A stretch of DNA of 64,000 nt, from positions 1 to 64,000 of the IMG/VR virus record IMGVR_UViG_3300042261_001452; one strand, 5' to 3'. How positions within the stretch are numbered: the first letter of the stretch is position 1; each line of letters opens with the position of its first letter. Source of the stretch: a virus. A program made the translations under genes and the position numbers. The notes beneath the pieces were generated by a model. The model saw only the letters and a program-made list of their open reading frames with translations, searched no databases and was not told where the DNA came from. Positions 59,512 to 64,000 of this stretch are shown here, piece by piece.

Positions 59512-59859
59512 TTAAACGCCAAAGCCTTTATCTAAGGCTCTTTGAGTGCTTTGTGGATCAAGATCTTCAAGAGTTCTAAGACCCTTTGACTTTTCTTTCT
59601 GTGGAGTCTTAGCAGTAGGAGCCTGTACTCTACTTAAATGTTTAGTAGCTTCTTCTAGTCCTTCTGCTGTTAGTCCTGAATCTAGCTTATCCTCACCTTC
59701 GGCTAGCATATCTATTAGTGTTTGGTCTAACCCATCAGAACAACTAGATCCTTCAGAGTGTCCAAGAATATGATAGGCTGCACTGCCACTTTCCATATCA
59801 AGAGTAATTTGGATTGTTCTTTTTCCCTTTCCTGCTGCGGCTAATTTAAATATTTTCAT
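59512..59859 (-). CDS. DUF2997-like small protein (115 aa)
   Basis: MKIFKLAAAGKGKRTIQITLDMESGSAAYHILGHSEGSSCSDGLDQTLIDML... The core (residues 12-52) resembles DUF2997: two strands, then G-x-S-C and a helix. A low-complexity C-terminus follows (QAPTAKTPQKEKSKG). It lies 17 bases after a gene resembling DUF1257, and those two domains are often neighbours in bacterial operons that also contain an AAA+ ATPase. Family call by pattern only. Confidence 0.4.
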   Translation of the reverse strand: MKIFKLAAAGKGKRTIQITLDMESGSAAYHILGHSEGSSCSDGLDQTLIDMLAEGEDKLDSGLTAEGLEEATKHLSRVQAPTAKTPQKEKSKGLRTLEDLDPQSTQRALDKGFGV

Positions 59860-59876
59860 TTTATTAATCCTCTTTC

Positions 59877-60329
59877 TTAGTTTAGAATTTTTCCTTTTAC
59901 TGATCCCATTGCCTCATCAGGAACTTCTAGAGTTATAATAACCTTATTGCCCGCTTTAGTTATTTTTGGGGTAGCACCTAGTTTTGCAGCTAATGCCTTT
60001 AAATTTCTTTCTTTAATCTTGGTTTTAACGACATTTGGAATATTTAATCCGCCTTTTGTTTTCATATAGTCGGAGTCTGCAATCATAGTCCAATTACCAT
60101 CATCATCCTGTGCAAAACCGATTGATCTCCATGATCCTTTTAAAACAACCTTACATTTTCGTCCATTAACTAATGTTTCGCCACTAGGATCAATAACTAA
60201 ATGCTTGCGCCATTCAGATCCTATCATGCTTTTCCAATGCTGCATTACATCACCTTGTCCTACCAAAATATCTACCAAAACGTTAACGGAACATTTACAT
60301 TTCATATTTGTAGTCATCCAAGTACTCAT
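59877..60329 (-). CDS. DUF1257/Ycf35-like protein (150 aa)
   Basis: Beta-rich protein whose middle reads CKVVLKGSWRSIGFAQDDDGNWTMIADSDYM and whose end reads NLKALAAKLGATPKITKAGNKVIITLEV. This is close to the order of strands in DUF1257 (a 'vvl..ydigf..n.dG.y.lvaD' strand pair followed by a late helix and two strands). The family is often beside DUF2997 and an AAA+ protein, and its function is unknown. Alternatively it is an unrelated structural protein. Confidence 0.35.
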   Translation of the reverse strand: MSTWMTTNMKCKCSVNVLVDILVGQGDVMQHWKSMIGSEWRKHLVIDPSGETLVNGRKCKVVLKGSWRSIGFAQDDDGNWTMIADSDYMKTKGGLNIPNVVKTKIKERNLKALAAKLGATPKITKAGNKVIITLEVPDEAMGSVKGKILN

Positions 60330-60343
60330 TTTCTTCTCCTATT

Positions 60344-61414
60344 TTATTTAATATCTTTTAAAAATTGTTCTAAATAGATAGATGATAATCCTGCATTTAG
60401 GCCATACTCACCAACATCTGAAACAATTGCCGTCAACATTCCTATTACTTTCCCATTATTTATATTAACTATTGGACACCCACTATTGCCGGGGAAAGCT
60501 GATAAATCAACAAATATATAGTCTGGAGCATTTGTATAATTGTAAATTCGTCTATTTAAACTTCCAATTGTTCCAAATGTCACATTATTCTCAAATCCAT
60601 GCGGACTTCCTACTGCCATTATATCTAACCCAATAGTAATGCTTTGCCGATTATCTAATTCAAAAGGCTCTACATCTATATCTGCCCTTAATAATGCAAT
60701 ATCTAATGTTGGATTAACTTTTTCAATAACTGCTGGATATTTTTGATTATTTTGCATTAAGAATATTTGAATATTATTAGATATTCCAACGTTTTCCATT
60801 TCTTTTCTAGCAGCATTATTATTTTTATCATATCTTGAAATGACATGAGCGCAAGTTAAGAATAATCCAGGACCAATACAAAATGCAGATCCAATTTCTC
60901 TAACTCCTTTTAGTGCATTAATACTTTCAACCATAAAAGTCTTTTCAAGAGCTTCTGCAATAACTATAGCCTTATTATTCTGGGCAATTCTAGTTAATGA
61001 TATTGAAGATATCCCTTTGTCTTTTAAGTTTGATATATATTTCTGAGCAGAATAATAAGAAGAAAAAGTTTTTGCTCCACCGGGAACTTTAACTCTCCAT
61101 TTTTCCATATTTAATTGACCTATAGGAAGCATACCCTCTAAGATAGACATATCCATTTGTTCTCTTTTATATTGTCCACCATCTTCCTTATAAGATTTGC
61201 CTACATCTTCGCCCCATGTTTGCGGAGACATTTCAGACCAATCTCCTCCACCACTTGGTATACGATATTTTTTACCCTCTAAAGCATCTTGCAAGGTAAA
61301 AACATTGTTAGCTGGAATAACTGATTTATCCGTAATCGGACTTAATCCAGTTCCCGGACTAATTATTTCAGGCATAAAGGTTCTTGATTCTTTTATTATG
61401 GGTTTCTTTTCCAT
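60344..61414 (-). CDS. Trypsin-like serine protease (HtrA/S1C type)
   Basis: 356 aa. The catalytic triad is visible: His190 in FLTCAHVIS, Asp238 in NPTLDIALL, Ser311 in FPGNSGCPIV. The preceding glycine motif GSAFCIGPGLFLTCAHV is typical. There is no PDZ domain and no signal peptide. About 160 residues precede the protease part and include KTFSSYYSAQKYISNL, perhaps an inhibitory or targeting region. In a head-packaging group next to the terminase it could be a second maturation protease, besides the prohead protease at 36 kb. The ribosome site is weak. Confidence 0.88.
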   Translation of the reverse strand: MEKKPIIKESRTFMPEIISPGTGLSPITDKSVIPANNVFTLQDALEGKKYRIPSGGGDWSEMSPQTWGEDVGKSYKEDGGQYKREQMDMSILEGMLPIGQLNMEKWRVKVPGGAKTFSSYYSAQKYISNLKDKGISSISLTRIAQNNKAIVIAEALEKTFMVESINALKGVREIGSAFCIGPGLFLTCAHVISRYDKNNNAARKEMENVGISNNIQIFLMQNNQKYPAVIEKVNPTLDIALLRADIDVEPFELDNRQSITIGLDIMAVGSPHGFENNVTFGTIGSLNRRIYNYTNAPDYIFVDLSAFPGNSGCPIVNINNGKVIGMLTAIVSDVGEYGLNAGLSSIYLEQFLKDIK

Positions 61415-61447
61415 AATACTATTTTCAAAATTTTATAAGATATTCCT

Positions 61448-62224
61448 CTAGTACTCGCCTGTTTTATCGCCACTAATATCTTCTATATCTGGATTATTAT
61501 TTAAATTTATAAAAGCACCTTTTACATTATCGCTAATCTTATTGTTTATTTCAGTGTCTATAAATGCCTCTCTATCAGAATTATCATCTACAGAATTAAT
61601 AAACTTAATATTCTTCCCTTTAGCTCTTGCTTTGGCAGAAACTTCTGATTCTAGAAGGATAGAATTTCTCATATTTACTTTGGTTGCTTCTTTTCCAGTT
61701 CCAACAGTAGCTTCTAATCCCATTCTTTCATTCATTTGCAAATTAGATTCGTCAACTTCTATTTCCTCTTCATTTTCGTAATCTTCTTCTTCTAATCTCT
61801 TTAATGCCTCAATTGAAGCTCTTGTTGCATCTGTTTCTGGGATATCGCCAGTCATATTTCTTAACATTTTCCCATGTCTAGGACCATTAAGAGTCATAGC
61901 TGTAACTTCGCTATTGTCAGTTTTATCTTCTTTTCTAGCAATTGCCTTAACAAACTTCTTAACTGAAGTATTATTTTTATTCTCTATTGGGGTATTTCCA
62001 TTCTCTATTATAGGATTAATTTTTATTTCTTCCATTCTTTGGGTTTTAGCCTCTAAGGACTGTGAATCTATCAAAAGGCCAGCATTCTTAAGACTAATAA
62101 TTTCTCGCATTTGTTCATCATCTGTAATTTCTATATTAGATAATTTGGTTTTACCTACCAAAGAACGCTTTAAACTATTTAACACAATAGTAGAATCAGT
62201 CAATCCCTGTATGGAAATAATCAT
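61448..62224 (-). CDS. Unknown coiled-coil protein (258 aa)
   Basis: Begins MIISIQGLTDSTIVLNSLKRSLVG, a beta and helix part up to about residue 65 with the phrase REIISLKNAGLLIDSQSLE, which resembles a segment of the 357-aa protein at 18213. The rest is charged linker and coiled coil with an acidic block (EEEDYENEEEIEVDE). The ribosome site AAAGGAG is strong. Function unknown. Confidence 0.55.
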   Translation of the reverse strand: MIISIQGLTDSTIVLNSLKRSLVGKTKLSNIEITDDEQMREIISLKNAGLLIDSQSLEAKTQRMEEIKINPIIENGNTPIENKNNTSVKKFVKAIARKEDKTDNSEVTAMTLNGPRHGKMLRNMTGDIPETDATRASIEALKRLEEEDYENEEEIEVDESNLQMNERMGLEATVGTGKEATKVNMRNSILLESEVSAKARAKGKNIKFINSVDDNSDREAFIDTEINNKISDNVKGAFINLNNNPDIEDISGDKTGEY

Positions 62225-62249
62225 GTTTTTACTCCTTTGTTTTTCTTCT

Positions 62250-62258
62250 ATTATACAA
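62250..62258 (-). promoter_or_regulatory. Promoter TTGTATAAT before the 258-aa gene
   Basis: ATTCTTGTATAATAGAAG on the minus strand, 26 bases before the ATG, with AAAGGAG between. Confidence 0.55.
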
Positions 62259-62261
62259 GAA

Positions 62262-62471
62262 TTAATAAAGTGCGTCTAAAGAAATATGCTTTTTATCCAT
62301 TTCTTTTCTAATCTTAGCTAAAAACTTAGATTTTTCACCCTGAGAAAATTGAGCAGCACCTAATAGACTCATTATTTCTCTATTGGCAGCAGGGAGATCA
62401 ACATCCTTAAATTTACTAATAAAAGAATTAAAAGCCTTATTTACTTTATTTTCAGATGTTTTAGGGTCTAC
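62262..62471 (-). CDS. Frameshift extension of the 450-aa protein (69 aa)
   Basis: Directly behind the A9 run the -1 frame is open for 69 codons and looks like real coding sequence: VDPKTSENKVNKAFNSFISK, then LPAANREIMSLLGAAQFSQG and FLAKIRKEMDKKHISLDALY. It has no start with ribosome site of its own. A slip on AAAAAAG would make a 519-aa product. A true sequence error in the homopolymer would give the same reading, so both are possible. Confidence 0.6.
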   Translation of the reverse strand, partial: VDPKTSENKVNKAFNSFISKFKDVDLPAANREIMSLLGAAQFSQGEKSKFLAKIRKEMDKKHISLDALY

Positions 62472-63820
62472 TTTTTTTTTATATCTGCAATAACAATTGG
62501 GAAGTCATAATCTGATTTAGCAGTATGAACTTCTGGCATATCTTTAGACTTCAAAGGGTTCTTTTCAATTGTCTCTGGCAATTCAGAAAATTCTATATTT
62601 TCTGGAATTTCAGTCTCATCAACTTCTTCTGGAGAAACTTCTGTTATTGGAATATCTTCTTCTTCGTCTGCTGTTTCATTTCCAGCATACATGAATTTAA
62701 TGACCTTATTTACTTTGTCTAAAGAGAAGGCACTAGCTGGAATTTCAACTCCCTTTTCATCAGCAATATAATTTGCAGCATCTGCTAAAAGTTGATCAAT
62801 ATAATCTTCATCGTTTAAATTTGTTGCAATAGAAGGATTTAACTTAACAGTACCAAACTGATGAACTGTCCCATCTATATCTTTCGTATTTAATGTGATA
62901 TTAGTAAAAGGATTTTGAATTTCATTTCCTTCTGCTTTATCTTCTGTAAATCCTAGCATTCTAAAATTGATATCAGAATGATTAAGATTATTTCTTGATT
63001 TAGAAATTGAAAAATCTTCTTCTGAAATTTGTCCAGTCAAGAAAGGATATATTTCTAGTACCTTTTCCATTGCAGATTGTTTAACTTCTGAAACATTGGC
63101 AAAATCATCATTATCATATGACATTTTTACGAATATTGTGGGAGTTCCATCTGGAGTTATAGATTTAACATTTTTAATCATAGAAATCTTTGAAGGATCT
63201 ACTCCAAAAGTAGTAGGCATAGCGGCATCTAATCCTTCTCCTCTTTCATTCTCTTCATCTTCATAAATATCAACAAATGGATCTTCTGGGAGATCAAGCA
63301 CATCTTCGCCTTCATCATCTTCTTTTTGCAAAGCATTAAATCTTTTACCCATTGTGCCATCATCAAAATTTAATCCTCCATACTGAGCTGTCTTAATAGT
63401 ATTTTTTGAAGAAGCTGCTTTCAAACTCTCCCACCATCTCATTTTCTTGCTAATTTCAGATGCTGGCTTATATTTTTCATCTTCTACCTTATTGCCAGCT
63501 AATCTCTTTTCCTCTAGCTTATTAATATTCCCTTGATAGACTTTAGGATTACGGAATTTAGATCCAAACTCCGACGCTGTTGTTTCCAATTGTCTTTCTA
63601 TAAGAGAATCAGCGGAACCCTTTCTAACAGAATCTAGTAATTTTTCAATAGTAACATCTTTTTCTTCTACTCTATCCCTTTCTAATTGTTTTTGAGTAAT
63701 TGTTTCAGGAGCATCTTGTCTCATTTTGTTTTCCTTAAAACGCATATTAATATGAGTATCACCTAAATTTTTCTGTTCTTTTTTTGCCTTCTCAGCCTTA
63801 ATTTTGATAAAATTAGCCAT
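62468..63820 (-). CDS. Unknown coiled-coil protein next to terminase (450 aa)
   Basis: The N-terminal 100 residues are charged and hold the EKQL-like units ETITQKQLERD, KDVTIEKLLDSV and SLIERQLETT, related to those in the prohead protease-scaffold protein. A tag KNTIKTAQYGG stands near residue 145. The middle is acidic, and residues 210-390 have strands and helices (TPTIFVKMSYDNDDFANVSEVKQSAMEKVLEIY). It ends at a TAG right behind A9, with the -1 frame continuing. It lies 70 bases after terL. A head protein or packaging factor is inferred from context. Confidence 0.6.
   Translation of the reverse strand: MANFIKIKAEKAKKEQKNLGDTHINMRFKENKMRQDAPETITQKQLERDRVEEKDVTIEKLLDSVRKGSADSLIERQLETTASEFGSKFRNPKVYQGNINKLEEKRLAGNKVEDEKYKPASEISKKMRWWESLKAASSKNTIKTAQYGGLNFDDGTMGKRFNALQKEDDEGEDVLDLPEDPFVDIYEDEENERGEGLDAAMPTTFGVDPSKISMIKNVKSITPDGTPTIFVKMSYDNDDFANVSEVKQSAMEKVLEIYPFLTGQISEEDFSISKSRNNLNHSDINFRMLGFTEDKAEGNEIQNPFTNITLNTKDIDGTVHQFGTVKLNPSIATNLNDEDYIDQLLADAANYIADEKGVEIPASAFSLDKVNKVIKFMYAGNETADEEEDIPITEVSPEEVDETEIPENIEFSELPETIEKNPLKSKDMPEVHTAKSDYDFPIVIADIKKK
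62471..62480 (-). promoter_or_regulatory. Candidate -1 slippery run A9G
   Basis: The zero frame reads AAA AAA AAG TAG, so A AAA AAG is in slipping position just before the stop, the same type as the dnaX site. No strong hairpin is seen behind it. Confidence 0.6.
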
Positions 63821-63890
63821 GTTTTACTCCGCTTGTTATATATTTCTGTTATATTTCTTATTAATTATGTGAAATTCCTTCCTATCTGCT

Positions 63891-64000
63891 TTATCTCCAT
63901 CCTACCCACATTGTTGTTGGTTCTGGTAATCCCATTTCAATACTCTCAGATGCCATAGCAACTGCTCCAGCCAATGAGTCTGCCAAGTCATCAGTCTTTA
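63891..64000 (-). CDS. terL: Terminase large subunit, C-terminal end (runs off right edge)
   Basis: The visible 36 residues read KTDDLADSLAGAVAMASESI...EPTTMWVGWR and stop. The D-D-L-A-D-x-L-A-G-A string is the last conserved motif of the RNase-H-fold nuclease of phage terminases, which cuts concatemeric DNA at packaging. It is only the C-terminus, so the ATPase part is outside the window. RuvC-like nucleases of other families can share this string, so some doubt remains. Confidence 0.75.
   Translation of the reverse strand, partial: KTDDLADSLAGAVAMASESIEMGLPEPTTMWVGWR

Noticed and set aside
1-64000. tRNA, rRNA or transposon
   Set aside because: Read for cloverleaf-like GTTCGA arms, ribosomal cores and transposase motifs; none was convincing. 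A proper tRNA scan would be needed to exclude a degenerate tRNA.

Overview
The window reads as the virion-structure and packaging region of a large, AT-rich tailed bacteriophage (Caudoviricetes). It starts at the right edge with the C-terminus of a terminase large subunit. Running leftwards, almost entirely on the minus strand, come a portal, a prohead protease/scaffold polyprotein, a decoration protein, an HK97-fold-like major capsid protein, a head-tail connector, a tail tube, frameshifted tail chaperones and the start of a tape measure. Standard stop codons (TAA, TAG, TGA) are all in use. The structural block alone fills 64 kb, which suggests a jumbo-class genome. No rRNA, tRNA, CRISPR array or transposon was seen, and no tail sheath gene was recognised. 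The host cannot be named. A membrane-anchored squalene-cyclase-repeat protein and a ferritin are bacterial-type genes that were probably acquired.

Region by region. 64.0-53.7 kb: terL end; a coiled-coil-rich protein extended by a likely -1 frameshift on A9; an HtrA-like serine protease; a pair resembling DUF1257 and DUF2997; a giant metallopeptidase plus degenerate nucleotidyltransferase; a DUF192 protein. 53.7-43.9 kb: an acidic protein, two AAA+ ATPases and two putative virion proteins. 43.9-39.5 kb: a portal carrying two inteins and a C-terminal Vsr/DUF559-like nuclease domain. 39.5-29.0 kb: unknown virion proteins, an 1842-residue prohead protease with a strong internal start (a possible nested scaffold), the decoration protein and the capsid protein. 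28.9-7.4 kb: an unusually long cargo zone between capsid and connector. It holds a CCA-adding enzyme, an ADP-ribosyltransferase-like gene, a lysozyme-like protein, ferritin, the cyclase-repeat protein, a glycosyltransferase, serine-rich virion proteins, a free-standing LAGLIDADG endonuclease and an actin-like ATPase. 7.3-0 kb: connector, neck/tail-completion candidates, tail tube, lambda G/GT-like chaperones with a GGGAAAC slippery site, and the tape measure.

The genes form compact minus-strand operons with 1-8 base overlaps. They are separated by rho-independent terminators that are often followed at once by a TTGTATAAT-type promoter; two of these promoters appear to give leaderless mRNAs. 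Four small islands run on the plus strand. The main unexplained signals are a recurring WYKxAQ / KIAQ-type peptide at protein starts and domain junctions, a second recurring LSxxQWxxxGxKxGW start motif, the portal-nuclease fusion, and two programmed frameshift candidates. All functional calls rest on motif reading only; no database search was possible.
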